Program-made: the position numbers and the translations under genes
Origin: Bradyrhizobium ontarionense
Lineage (GTDB): Bacteria; Pseudomonadota; Alphaproteobacteria; Rhizobiales; Xanthobacteraceae
Direction: 5' to 3'
Length of the DNA stretch: 64,000 nucleotides
Assembly (NCBI RefSeq): GCF_021088345.1
Contig: NZ_CP088156.1
Location: forward strand, 4,588,001-4,652,000
Notes under the pieces: generated by a model
What the model was told of the DNA's origin: nothing
Seen by the model: only the letters and a program-made list of their open reading frames with translations
The model's database searches: none
Shown here: in pieces, positions 1 through 7,815 of the stretch
Layout of the letters: each line of letters opens with the position of its first letter
Numbering within the stretch: the first letter of the stretch is position 1

Positions 1-136
1 TGCGCGGATGTGCAGTCATCAGGTGTATCCAGTTCCGTTTCTTTGCGGTGATCAAGAGATAGGCCAATCGAGGAGGGGGTCAATGGTGAAGGGGGCTCGA
101 TGCGCTGGGCCGTCATCGTCCGCCGCATTCTCCGCT

Positions 137-255
137 GTCGTCCCGAGCTTGACCCGGGACCCATAGCCACGGGGAGATATGATGCGGTCGGTCGATCCAC
201 TTGCGCATCTCACACCCACTGGTGGGTATGGGTCCTGGGTCAAGCCCGGGACGAC
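137..255. repeat. REP-type palindromic repeat (GTCGTCCC family)
   Basis: The left arm begins GTCGTCCCGAGCTTGACCCG and the right arm ends CAAGCCCGGGACGAC, an imperfect inverted repeat. Inner arms ACCCATAGCCAC and GTGGGTATGGGT also pair. The same sequence family recurs at 51007-51170 and 51211-51374, where an extra GC-rich segment of about 45 bases sits inside the left arm. Such palindromes are typical intergenic repeats of Bradyrhizobium-like genomes (family knowledge). Confidence 0.8.
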
Positions 256-360
256 ACCGAGTCTGTGGTCCGGCCATTTCATCTCTCGATCACCGATGTC
301 GACGGCGCGTCCAGAGGCAACGGCGGCATCCGCCGAATGATTGCCGAAACAGTCCTCGTC

Positions 361-775
361 CAAACAGCCCAACGCGGTCCCGCGACGCTGATCACGCCCG
401 GGTCATGCATCGATCTCACCCTCACCAAAGAGAGGGTGCAGGGAAGGCCGGACCTCGACTGAGGCCCGTGGCCCGCCTGCGAAAAAAATGCAGGCGGCAG
501 GTACCACAGGTTCAGCCGGAAATCCGGCCCTCCCTGCGCGATGGCTTTACGGCTGCTTCGCGTTCTCCCCGGTGCGCCGGGCTTTTTGGTCACCGTCACC
601 CGCGCGGCGCGTCAGCGCCGGCGCAGGCTTGATACTGGCATCGGAGTATCAGGACCACGCGACTTGACCGTGCAAACCGGTCTGTTCGTCCGCGCGAATG
701 ACTCACGCTGCAAACCGGCTCGCCCATCACTCCCCGCCTCCACGTGTCGTGACGACCGCGATACGCCCCTCCGCA
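361..775 (+). repeat. Composite hairpin repeat, copy A
   Basis: This is homologous to 51470-51890 in the same orientation. Its core can fold as a multibranch structure: outer arms 438-452 and 523-537 (14 of 15 pairs), a small CCTC/GAGG hairpin at 453-464, and a perfect 8-bp CCGCCTGC/GCAGGCGG stem (473-480/490-497) around an A-rich loop. The inner stem is identical in copy B. The upstream REP palindrome lies at nearly the same distance in both copies. No transcript evidence is available; it may be a repeat, a structured RNA or a non-autonomous mobile unit. Confidence 0.75.
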
Positions 776-1037
776 TGAGGCGGGATGCGCACAGACAACC
801 ACATTTTCCGAAAAAACGAAAGTGAAATTTTCAGATGGGCCGACTGGACATGGCCATCGCGTTGAAGCCACGATCAAAGATCGCCGTTCCGCGCAGCCCA
901 TTCGCGGCTGATCGAATCCCGCCAGGCGGTCTGCTACCAGCGCACGTCAAGACTGATTTGCCCGACGAGCAGTCCCTTGCGCCGCGACACCATGACAAAT
1001 CACACCAGGTGATCCGCCACATCTGGCGGATCATAGT

Positions 1038-1433
1038 TCATTCCTCCACGAGCAGCCCTTCGCCAGGAACGTACCAATCGGCGCGTGACGCCCAATGGAC
1101 ATGGCGGTCGGGCGCGGCGCCCAGCAGCTGATCGAAGCCGCCGGCGGGAATGATCGCCTCGCGCCCGCTGCGCGTGAGATGCGGCATCGGGCTGCCGCAT
1201 CTGCAGCAGAACGCTGTGGCGAAGCTGCGCGCCTGCGGCAGGTCGAAGCGCGTCACGGACGCCTTACCCTGCAGCCAGCGCAGCGCCGCAGCCTCGACGA
1301 TCACCTCACAGGAGTGCGCCGTGCCGCTAGCCTTGCGGCAGCGCGAGCAGTGGCAGTTGAGGAACTTGTCGAACGGCCCGTCGACCTCGAACGCCACTTC
1401 GCCGCACAGACAGCTGCCGCGGAACGTCGCCAT
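1038..1433 (-). CDS. GFA/CENP-V family zinc-binding protein
   Basis: The 131-residue protein belongs to the GFA (glutathione-dependent formaldehyde-activating enzyme-like) fold. Zinc ligands are visible as Cys8-x-Cys10, the Cys27-His-Cys29-x2-Cys32 cluster and Cys76/Cys77-x-Cys79-Gly. Length fits the family of single-domain GFA proteins (about 115-150 residues). The ATG at 1433 is chosen over an upstream in-frame start because AGGAGGAGG precedes it at ideal spacing. Most such proteins are not true formaldehyde-activating enzymes; the substrate is unknown. The gene stands alone, with repeat DNA downstream and about 310 bases to the divergent gene upstream. Confidence 0.88.
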   Translation of the reverse strand: MATFRGSCLCGEVAFEVDGPFDKFLNCHCSRCRKASGTAHSCEVIVEAAALRWLQGKASVTRFDLPQARSFATAFCCRCGSPMPHLTRSGREAIIPAGGFDQLLGAAPDRHVHWASRADWYVPGEGLLVEE

Positions 1434-1743
1434 GACCTCCTCCTGATATGATTCACGAACTACACCTCGGTGATGGTGTTTTAGCACCTATCAGGTTGGG
1501 CCACAGCAGACATCTGTCATCCGACTGCCAATCGCACGCCGCCTTTTTCACTTATCCGCGATGAGTTCGCCTTGCGTCATTCTCATCATCAACAGTCAAT
1601 TACCTCCATTCATTTGGAACCGCCTCCGCGGGCAGCGGCGTCCCGCAATTGCATGGCTCACGAGTGATTCGGTCACCTTGAGGACATGTTTGAACGTTGA
1701 TTAGCGCGCGGCAGGGGGATCTCACAGTACAGGAGTCCTCCGA

Positions 1744-2307
1744 ATGTACCGCGTTGTTGTAATCCTCGTCGCATTGCTCGCTCTCTCCGTTCAAGCCGAG
1801 GCGCGTCCCCGTCACCACCATCATCACTATTCTCACCGCCACCACTCCGCCACGTCCGCAATGATGTCCATGCAAGGCGAAGGGAGAGTCGTCGGCGGTC
1901 GCCCGTCGGGATGCCCACACGCATTCTGCGGCTGCGAGGCGTCTCTCTATCGGTTCGGCCGCGTCGTTCCTGAACTGAACCTCGCCGCCAATTGGCGCCG
2001 CTTTCCGCGCACGGCTCCCGCGCCGGGAATGGCAGCCGTCCGCTCCGGCCATGTCATGATCCTGCAGCAGCAGGTCGCAGGCGACGTCTGGTATGTCCAT
2101 GACGGCAACTCCGGCGGTCATGTCACCCGCGAGCATCCGCGCTCGATTGCCGGCTACACGATCGTGAACCCTGGCGCCGGCTCGACCTCGTTCGGAGCAA
2201 TGTCCGGTCCCACGCGACAGGCCCGCGCGCCGGCGTTGCAGCGGTTCGCTCGCAACACGCCGTCGTCGGACTGGATGGCCAGCGCGGCGCCGATGTTCGT
2301 CAACTAG
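1744..2307 (+). CDS. Secreted His-rich hypothetical protein
   Basis: The 187-residue product has an N-terminal signal peptide (hydrophobic core at residues 4-16, probable cleavage near AEA) followed by a histidine-rich run (about residues 23-34, mixed with Ser/Tyr/Arg). The middle carries a CPHAFCGCEASLY segment with an Asn-Leu-Ala-x2-Trp stretch, and a His-Asp-Gly-Asn-Ser-Gly-Gly-His segment near residue 120. This Cys...His pattern is faintly reminiscent of NlpC/P60-CHAP hydrolases, but that is not established. CAGGAG precedes the ATG. It is probably periplasmic; the His run suggests metal binding (inference). Function unknown. Confidence 0.75.
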   Translation: MYRVVVILVALLALSVQAEARPRHHHHHYSHRHHSATSAMMSMQGEGRVVGGRPSGCPHAFCGCEASLYRFGRVVPELNLAANWRRFPRTAPAPGMAAVRSGHVMILQQQVAGDVWYVHDGNSGGHVTREHPRSIAGYTIVNPGAGSTSFGAMSGPTRQARAPALQRFARNTPSSDWMASAAPMFVN

Positions 2308-2402
2308 GTCAGGCATGAGACGGCTCAGTCGAAACGAACGGCCTGCCTACGTCTCGGTTCATCTCTCCTTGTCGGGTTGATTCGAGCACATGACCTGCGG
2401 CT

Positions 2403-2600
2403 TGCACGTTGCTCACCTCTTCCCGCTTGCGGGGAGAGGTCGGATTGCATCGAAAGATGCAATCCGGGTGAGGGGGTACAGGTCTAACAACATGCATCAG
2501 TGGGTGTGGCTGCCCCGCACCCCCACCCCTCTCAGCGCGAGCGGAGCTCGTCGCGGCCCCGTAAGAACGGGGAGAGGGAGTCGACACACCCGGGACGTTC
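2403..2600. repeat. REP-like block with perfect GAAA-capped hairpin
   Basis: Lying between two convergent genes, this block includes a perfect 11-bp stem CGGATTGCATC/GATGCAATCCG capped by a GAAA tetraloop (2441-2466). It is flanked by GC-rich arms (GGGGAGAGG near 2431 and CGGGGAGAGGG near 2570). No T-run follows the hairpin, so it is better read as a repeat or bidirectional stem-loop than as a classical terminator. The 2308-2621 interval holds nothing else. Confidence 0.6.
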
Positions 2601-2621
2601 GCGGTGTAGCGGCTACACCCC

Positions 2622-3221
2622 TTATTTTTGCGGTTCTGTCGTCGACCACAACAGCGTCGTCGCGCTCTTCTCGTAGGCCATGCCCTTGGGGTAGCTGATC
2701 AGCTCCATCTGCAGATCCCATGGCGTCAGGAAATACAGGATCGACTGCCCGCCCGCCGGTCCCTCGTTGATCGCGATCGGACCCTGCATCGTGCGCACGC
2801 CCTTCGACTTCAGATAGGCCGCGGCCTTGTCGATGTCGTCGACATAGAGTGCGATGTGGTGGCCGCCGAAATCGCTGTTCTTCGGCTGCGTCCTGGCCTG
2901 GTCCGGGGCCTCGTACTGGAACAGCTCGATGTTCGAGCCATAGCCGCAGCGGACCATGCTGATCTCGTCGATCACCGCGCGCGGATGCACGTTGACGACG
3001 TCCTGCATGAACGTGCCCTTGTCGTCCGAGAACGGACCGAACGACATCGCCTGCTTGCAGCCGATCACATCGGTGAAGAAGGCGATCGCCGCCTTCACAT
3101 CCGGGACCGTGATGCCGGTGTGGTCATGGCCGCGCAGGCCGGGGATCGAGTCAGCCGAGGCGATGGTGGAGGAGAGAGCGAGGGCGGCGACGGTTGAGCT
3201 GACGAGCTTGGCAAACTTCAT
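2622..3221 (-). CDS. Exported VOC (glyoxalase/bleomycin-resistance fold) protein
   Basis: The 199-residue protein starts with a signal peptide (positively charged N-terminus, hydrophobic core, probable cleavage after ASA near residue 23), followed by one VOC module: GHDHTGITVPDV at the start, then an Asp-Val-Ile-Gly-Cys turn, and a second half beginning GGHHIALYVDD. The His and Glu residues of a VOC metal site can be placed in both halves. An upstream in-frame start was rejected because the ATG at 3221 begins the signal peptide and has GGAG upstream. Export is unusual, since most glyoxalase-type VOC proteins are cytoplasmic. Substrate unknown; the gene is monocistronic between repeat blocks. 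Confidence 0.85.
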   Translation of the reverse strand: MKFAKLVSSTVAALALSSTIASADSIPGLRGHDHTGITVPDVKAAIAFFTDVIGCKQAMSFGPFSDDKGTFMQDVVNVHPRAVIDEISMVRCGYGSNIELFQYEAPDQARTQPKNSDFGGHHIALYVDDIDKAAAYLKSKGVRTMQGPIAINEGPAGGQSILYFLTPWDLQMELISYPKGMAYEKSATTLLWSTTEPQK

Positions 3222-3263
3222 TGGAGGACTCCGACTAACAAATGAAAGAGTGAGCCATTGGGG

Positions 3264-3438
3264 CCTCATGGTTCGAGACGCGCCGCAGGGCGGCGCTCCT
3301 CACCATGAGGGTTCAGCTCCGAATTCGGCGCTGCACATCGACCATGAGCAGCGTGCTCATGGAGAGAGTCTTGGATTTTTGTCGCACACTCAGTCCTCGT
3401 CCTGAGGAGCCCGCCGAAAGGCGGGCGTCTCGAAGGAC
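3264..3438. repeat. Pair of inverted REP elements
   Basis: Two copies of one REP family lie in opposite orientation. The first (3264-3310) has arms CCTCATGGT/ACCATGAGG around an inner GCGCCGC/GCGGCGC stem. The second (3393-3438) has GTCCT/AGGAC arms around GCCCGCC-GAAA-GGCGGGC. They share the theme GAGGAGC...GCGTCTCGAA. The block separates the divergently placed VOC gene from the end of the SDR/transporter operon. Confidence 0.75.
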
Positions 3439-3467
3439 GGCCGCAGGCGAGCTGCCGGCCGCGCGCG

Positions 3468-4184
3468 TCACCCCGACGCCAATTGCTTCTCGACCGCCTT
3501 GTGGTCCTGCGCCAAGCCGGCGGCGAGGCCCTTCGCCAGGTCGCCGACATAGATGTCCTCCTCTCCGGCGTCATAGCCGTCGAGAATTTCCTTCGCGGCA
3601 TCGGCCGGCGTCATCTTCGGAATCGGCAACCCGGCGGTCATGCGGGTGTCGACCGCGCCGGGCAGCGCGCCGACGACGCGCACGCCCTTCGGCGCGAGCT
3701 CGCCGCGCAGGCCCTGCGTCAGGCTGAGCGCGGCGGCCTTCGAGGCGCAATACGAGCCCATGATCGGTAGATTGACACGCGCCAGGATGGTCAGGATGGT
3801 GAGCACCGCGCCCTGGTTCTTGATCAGAACAGGCGCAAAGGCGCGCGTCAGCCGCAGCGGCGCCAGATAGTTGATCTCGATCTCCTCCCTGGCAATGGCG
3901 AGATCCGGCGCGGCCAGCAGCGAGGTGTTGTGATTGACGCCGGCATTGTTGATCAGCAACGTCACGTCGGACGCGAGCGCCGCGGCGGCCGCGGCGTCGG
4001 CGTCGCTGGTGACGTCGAGCTTCAGCGGCACGATCTTGTCTGACGCCGCAAGCGCCGGGACATCGCGCGCCGCCGCATAGATCTTGGCGGCGCCGCGCAC
4101 ACGCATCTCGGCGATGAGCGCCTGGGCGATGGCGCCGGTGGCGCCCGTAATGACGACGACGGAGTCCTTGATGGTCGCACTCAT
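3468..4184 (-). CDS. Short-chain dehydrogenase/reductase (SDR)
   Basis: The 238-residue protein is a classical SDR. The nucleotide-binding TGATGAIA motif is at residues 13-20, Asn-Asn-Ala-Gly at about 79-82, and the catalytic Tyr145-x3-Lys149 in YCASK. The position of the usual catalytic serine, 13 residues before Tyr145, appears to be Thr132, a conservative but noticeable change. The start overlaps the stop of the upstream ATPase gene by four bases (ATGA), so it is translationally coupled to the ABC transporter. It probably oxidises or reduces the compound taken up by that transporter (inference from context). Confidence 0.92.
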   Translation of the reverse strand: MSATIKDSVVVITGATGAIAQALIAEMRVRGAAKIYAAARDVPALAASDKIVPLKLDVTSDADAAAAAALASDVTLLINNAGVNHNTSLLAAPDLAIAREEIEINYLAPLRLTRAFAPVLIKNQGAVLTILTILARVNLPIMGSYCASKAAALSLTQGLRGELAPKGVRVVGALPGAVDTRMTAGLPIPKMTPADAAKEILDGYDAGEEDIYVGDLAKGLAAGLAQDHKAVEKQLASG

Positions 4185-5041
4185 GCGGCTGATCCTTGCT
4201 GATGAGGATGCTGACGGAGCGGAGTGTCGTCGAGCCAGCCCGGCTCGACATCGGGAAGCGGAATGGCGGCCAGCAATTGGCGAGTATAGATGTGTTGCGG
4301 CTGGGAGAAGATGCGGCCAACCGGACCGTGCTCGACCACCTCGCCGCCCTTGAGAATGGCGACCTCGTCGCAGAGCACGCGGATGACCGACAGATCGTGG
4401 CTGATGAAGACGACGGTGAGGCCGAGCTTGGCGCGCAGCTCCTTCAGCAGCATCAGGATGTGCGCCTGGGTCGAGACATCGAGACCCGAGACGATCTCGT
4501 CGGCAACGATGAAATCCGGCTGCAGCGCCAAGGCCCGCGCGATGCCGGCGCGCTGGCGCTGGCCGCCGGACAGCTCATGCGGATAGCGGTCGACGAACGC
4601 CGTCGGCAGGCCGACGAGATCGAGCAGCCCGGCGGCGCGATCGCGGCGGTCGCGCCGGCCCTTGAGGCGGCCGTAGACTTCGATCTGCCGCGTGAGCGTG
4701 ACCGCCAGCGGCAATCGCGGATTGAGCGAGGACTGCGGATCCTGGAAGATCATCTGGATACGCGCGCGCAGGGGACGCAGCGCGACTTCCGAAAGATGAC
4801 TGATCTCGACGCCATCGAACTGGATGCCGCCCGAGGTCGGCTCCAGCAGCCGCACCAGCAGGCGGCCGAGCGTGGTCTTGCCCGAGCCGGACTCGCCGAC
4901 GAGACCGAGCACGGCGCCGCGCGGCACGGCGAGATCGACCGATTTGATCACGTCGCGCATGACCGGCTTGCCGAACAGCGACGTGCTGCGCGCCGGATAG
5001 GCGAAGCCGAGCTGGCCGGTGCGCAGCAGGATCTCGCTCAT
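4181..5041 (-). CDS. Peptide/opine-type ABC transporter ATPase (DppF/OppF-like)
   Basis: This 286-residue ATPase is the second of the two ATP-binding subunits of a Dpp/Opp-type importer. Seen are Walker [10 protein letters not shown], the signature [15 protein letters not shown], a Walker B ending [10 protein letters not shown] and the His switch SHDLS. The last 30 residues form the oligopeptide-type C-terminal tail. In the usual Walker B the Glu is followed by Pro; here it is Glu-Ile. The start at 5041 overlaps the preceding stop by one base (TGATG). Substrate cannot be read from the ATPase. Confidence 0.93.
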   Translation of the reverse strand: MSEILLRTGQLGFAYPARSTSLFGKPVMRDVIKSVDLAVPRGAVLGLVGESGSGKTTLGRLLVRLLEPTSGGIQFDGVEISHLSEVALRPLRARIQMIFQDPQSSLNPRLPLAVTLTRQIEVYGRLKGRRDRRDRAAGLLDLVGLPTAFVDRYPHELSGGQRQRAGIARALALQPDFIVADEIVSGLDVSTQAHILMLLKELRAKLGLTVVFISHDLSVIRVLCDEVAILKGGEVVEHGPVGRIFSQPQHIYTRQLLAAIPLPDVEPGWLDDTPLRQHPHQQGSAA

Positions 5042-5913
5042 CAAGGCCTCCCGGCGGTGAGCTGATCGAGCCGGTGGGCCTCGGCCCACAGGCTCTCGAT
5101 CAGCGCCGGCGGCACCGGCTTCAGGTGATCTGCCGGACGATCGGCGCGCGGCGTCGCCGCCAGCAGCGCGCGGGTATAGGCATGATGCGGCTTGACCAGC
5201 ACGTCAGACGTAAGGCCGTCCTCAAGCACGCGGCCGGCATGCAGTACGGTCATGCTGCGGCAGATCTTGGCGACGACGCCGAGATCGTGGGTGACGAACA
5301 GGATCGCGGCGCCGTGTCGCTGGCGCAGGCGCTCGACCAGCTGCAGCACCTGGCGCTGCACGGTGACGTCGAGCGCGGTGGTGGGCTCGTCGGCGATGAC
5401 CAATGCGGGATCGCAGGCAAAGGCCATCGCGATCAGCACGCGCTGGCGCATGCCGCCCGAGAGCTCGTGGGGATAGAGCTGCAGCACGCGCGCGGGATCG
5501 CGGATCGCGACCTCGGCGAGCAGCTCGGCCGCGCGATCGCCCGCGGCGCGCTTCGACAGCTTCAGATGCAGCTGCAGCACGGCAATGATCTGCGCGCCGA
5601 TGCGCCTGACCGGATTGAGCGAGGTCATCGGGTCCTGCGGGATCAGCGCGATGCGGCGGCCGAGCAGATCGCGCCGCTCCCTATCGGGCATCGCCAGCAG
5701 ATCGCGGCCCTCGAAGCTCACCCGGCCGGCTGTTATCGCGGCCTTGGCCGGCAGCAGGCCGAAGATGGTGCGGCCGACCATCGATTTGCCGGCGCCGGAT
5801 TCACCGACCAGGCCGCGGACCTCGCCGGCCTCGACGCGCAGGCTGACGCCGCGCAGCACGTTGGCGCTGCCGATGGCGACATGGAGATTGTCGATCTCGA
5901 GCACGGCACTCAT
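5041..5913 (-). CDS. Peptide/opine-type ABC transporter ATPase (DppD/OppD-like)
   Basis: The 290-residue partner ATPase contains Walker A GESGAGKS, the [11 protein letters not shown]-loop segment typical of OppD/DppD, the signature [14 protein letters not shown], Walker [12 protein letters not shown] and THDLG. The start was set at the ATG at 5913 (MSAVLEI), four bases inside the end of the upstream permease gene; a much longer open frame upstream is only the permease gene read in another frame. Together with its neighbour it forms the heterodimeric motor of the importer. Confidence 0.93.
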   Translation of the reverse strand: MSAVLEIDNLHVAIGSANVLRGVSLRVEAGEVRGLVGESGAGKSMVGRTIFGLLPAKAAITAGRVSFEGRDLLAMPDRERRDLLGRRIALIPQDPMTSLNPVRRIGAQIIAVLQLHLKLSKRAAGDRAAELLAEVAIRDPARVLQLYPHELSGGMRQRVLIAMAFACDPALVIADEPTTALDVTVQRQVLQLVERLRQRHGAAILFVTHDLGVVAKICRSMTVLHAGRVLEDGLTSDVLVKPHHAYTRALLAATPRADRPADHLKPVPPALIESLWAEAHRLDQLTAGRP

Positions 5914-6800
5914 CGGCGCTGCACCGGATCGAGCGCGGCGCGCAGGCCGTCGCCGAGCATGTTGAAGCCGATGACGCTGACGATGACGGCGAGAATCGGC
6001 AGCGCCATGATCCAGGGCGCCTGATAGACGATCTGCCGCCCCTCGGTGATCATGCCGCCCCAGCTCGCGGTGTCGCCGGTGACGGAGATGCCGACGAAGG
6101 ACAGGATCACCTCGACCAGGATGGCGATGCCCATCTCGACGGCGAACAACGTGACGATCAGCGGCACGAGGTTGGGCAGGATCTCCAGCCGCAGCGCCTG
6201 AACCCGCGTCAGGCCAAGCACGCGCGCCGCAGCGGCATAGTCGCGCGCCAGCTGGGCTTGCGTTTCCGCGCGGACGATGCGGGCGAAGCGGGTCCAGTCG
6301 ACCACCACGATCGCAGCGATCACCGAGGTGAGGCCGGCGCCGATCACGGCGGCGAGCACGATCGACAGCAGCACCGGCGGAAATGCCATCCACACATCGA
6401 TGAGACGCGACACCAGCTGATCGATCCAGCCGCCGAACGCGCCGGCGATCAGGCCGAGCACAATGCCGATGATAGCCGCGAGCAATGATGCAATCAGCGC
6501 GACCATCACGGCGGTGCGCGCGGAGTACATCAGCCGCGACAGCACGCAGCGGCCGAGGCTGTCGGTGCCCAACGGGAACGCCGCCTCGCCGCCTTGCATG
6601 AAGGCTGGCGGCAGCTGCGCCGACATCAGGTCCTGCTCGGCCGGGTCATGCGGCGCGATGAGTGGTGCGAACAGCGCAATCAGCAGCAACAGCGCCACGA
6701 TGCCGCCGCCGATCCACAGCCGCCCTCCGCCGCGCGCGAGCGCGCTGCGCCATCGTGAGGCGGGCACCGTGATGGGACCGGCGAGGACGAGATCAGACAT
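5910..6800 (-). CDS. ABC transporter permease (DppC-like)
   Basis: The 296-residue inner-membrane permease has a long N-terminal region with one transmembrane helix, a loop carrying GTDSLGRCVLSRLMYSART (typical of DppC/OppC), then five further helices. The EAA cytoplasmic loop reads RDYAAAARVLGLTR. It pairs with the DppB-like permease encoded immediately upstream, with an 8-bp gene overlap. Start ATG at 6800 was preferred over an upstream alternative because it matches the family N-terminus and sits at the end of the upstream gene. Confidence 0.92.
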   Translation of the reverse strand: MSDLVLAGPITVPASRWRSALARGGGRLWIGGGIVALLLLIALFAPLIAPHDPAEQDLMSAQLPPAFMQGGEAAFPLGTDSLGRCVLSRLMYSARTAVMVALIASLLAAIIGIVLGLIAGAFGGWIDQLVSRLIDVWMAFPPVLLSIVLAAVIGAGLTSVIAAIVVVDWTRFARIVRAETQAQLARDYAAAARVLGLTRVQALRLEILPNLVPLIVTLFAVEMGIAILVEVILSFVGISVTGDTASWGGMITEGRQIVYQAPWIMALPILAVIVSVIGFNMLGDGLRAALDPVQRR

Positions 6801-7800
6801 GACGCAGCCTCGGATCGAGCCGCGCGACCAGCAGGTCGACCGCGAGATTGAGAGCGATGAACAGCACGGCAAAGGTCAGGATCAGCCCCTGGATCAGCGG
6901 GAAGTCACGGTTGATCACGGCATCGATCGCCATGTTGCCGATGCCCTCATAGGAGAAGATGCGCTCGACCAGCACGGTGCCGCCGAGCAGCAAGGTGACC
7001 TGCACGCCCGACAGCGCCACCGTCGGGATCAGTGCGTTGGGAAACACCTCGCGCTGCAGGATCGTCGTGCGCGAGAAGCCGCGGGTGCGCGCGATCTGCG
7101 CATAGTCCTGGTCCTCGGCCTCGGCGAGCTGCGCCTTCAACAAGCGCGCGACCAGCGCGGCGAATGGCAGCGCCAGCGCCAGCGACGGCAGCAGCATGTG
7201 GCGCAACAAATCGGCGGCGACGTCGAGGCGGAACGTGAGGAGGCTCTCGATCAGATAGAAATGGGTGCGGAAGGCCACGGCCAGCTGCGGATCGAGCCGG
7301 CCGGAGATCGGCAACAGCGGCAGCAGCACGCCGAAACCGAGCAGCAGAATGAGCGCCCACAGAAAGTCGGGAATCGCGAGGAAGAACCCGTTCGCCGTAT
7401 CCAGCAGCCATTCGGCGCGGGTGCCGCGCAGCAGGCTGCCGACCAGCGCGACCGCCAGGCCCATCAGCAGCGCGAGGCTGACCGCAAGCGCCGCGAGCTC
7501 GAGCGTCGCCGGCAGCCGCGCCACGACCAGTTCGAACACCTGCTGGCGCAGGCTGATCGAGCGGCCGAAATCTCCTGTCGCGACCTGGCCGAGCCAGCTC
7601 AGGAACTGCGTCAGCAGCGGCTGGTCGAGGCCATAGAGGCCGCGCAGGCGTGCGACGTCGGCCGGCGAGGCGCCGGGCGAGATCATCATGGCGATGGGAT
7701 CGCCCGGCACCACGCGCAGCAGCACGAATACGATGGCGCCGACGCCGAGCAGGGTCGGCGGGATCAAGGCGAGGCGCTTGAGAATGGCGCTCCAGCGCAT
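6793..7800 (-). CDS. ABC transporter permease (DppB-like)
   Basis: The 335-residue protein has the DppB/OppB layout: an N-terminal helix followed by the conserved VVPGDP motif, a periplasmic segment with LRGLYGLDQPLLTQF, and five more helices. The EAA loop reads DYAQIARTRGFSRTTI, and the family FPLIQG motif is near the C-terminus. It forms the transmembrane channel with the DppC-like subunit. The gene lies 15 bases downstream of the substrate-binding protein gene. Confidence 0.93.
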   Translation of the reverse strand: MRWSAILKRLALIPPTLLGVGAIVFVLLRVVPGDPIAMMISPGASPADVARLRGLYGLDQPLLTQFLSWLGQVATGDFGRSISLRQQVFELVVARLPATLELAALAVSLALLMGLAVALVGSLLRGTRAEWLLDTANGFFLAIPDFLWALILLLGFGVLLPLLPISGRLDPQLAVAFRTHFYLIESLLTFRLDVAADLLRHMLLPSLALALPFAALVARLLKAQLAEAEDQDYAQIARTRGFSRTTILQREVFPNALIPTVALSGVQVTLLLGGTVLVERIFSYEGIGNMAIDAVINRDFPLIQGLILTFAVLFIALNLAVDLLVARLDPRLRHV

Positions 7801-7815
7801 CGCCGTTTGCTCCTC

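Larger units (their letters stand above)
1..1037. other. Gene-free stretch at window start, mostly repeat DNA
   Basis: No convincing coding region is seen. Open frames here exist on several strands at once, lack ribosome-binding sites and have repetitive composition. The stretch holds a REP-type palindrome (137-255) and a hairpin-bearing repeat (361-775) that both recur near 51.2-51.9 kb. From 830 to 1037 nothing recognisable is seen. Confidence 0.7.

Noticed and set aside
541..825. Short open frames on both strands in 1-1037
   Set aside because: They fall in repeat sequence that recurs at 51.5 kb with frame-breaking differences; no conserved protein.
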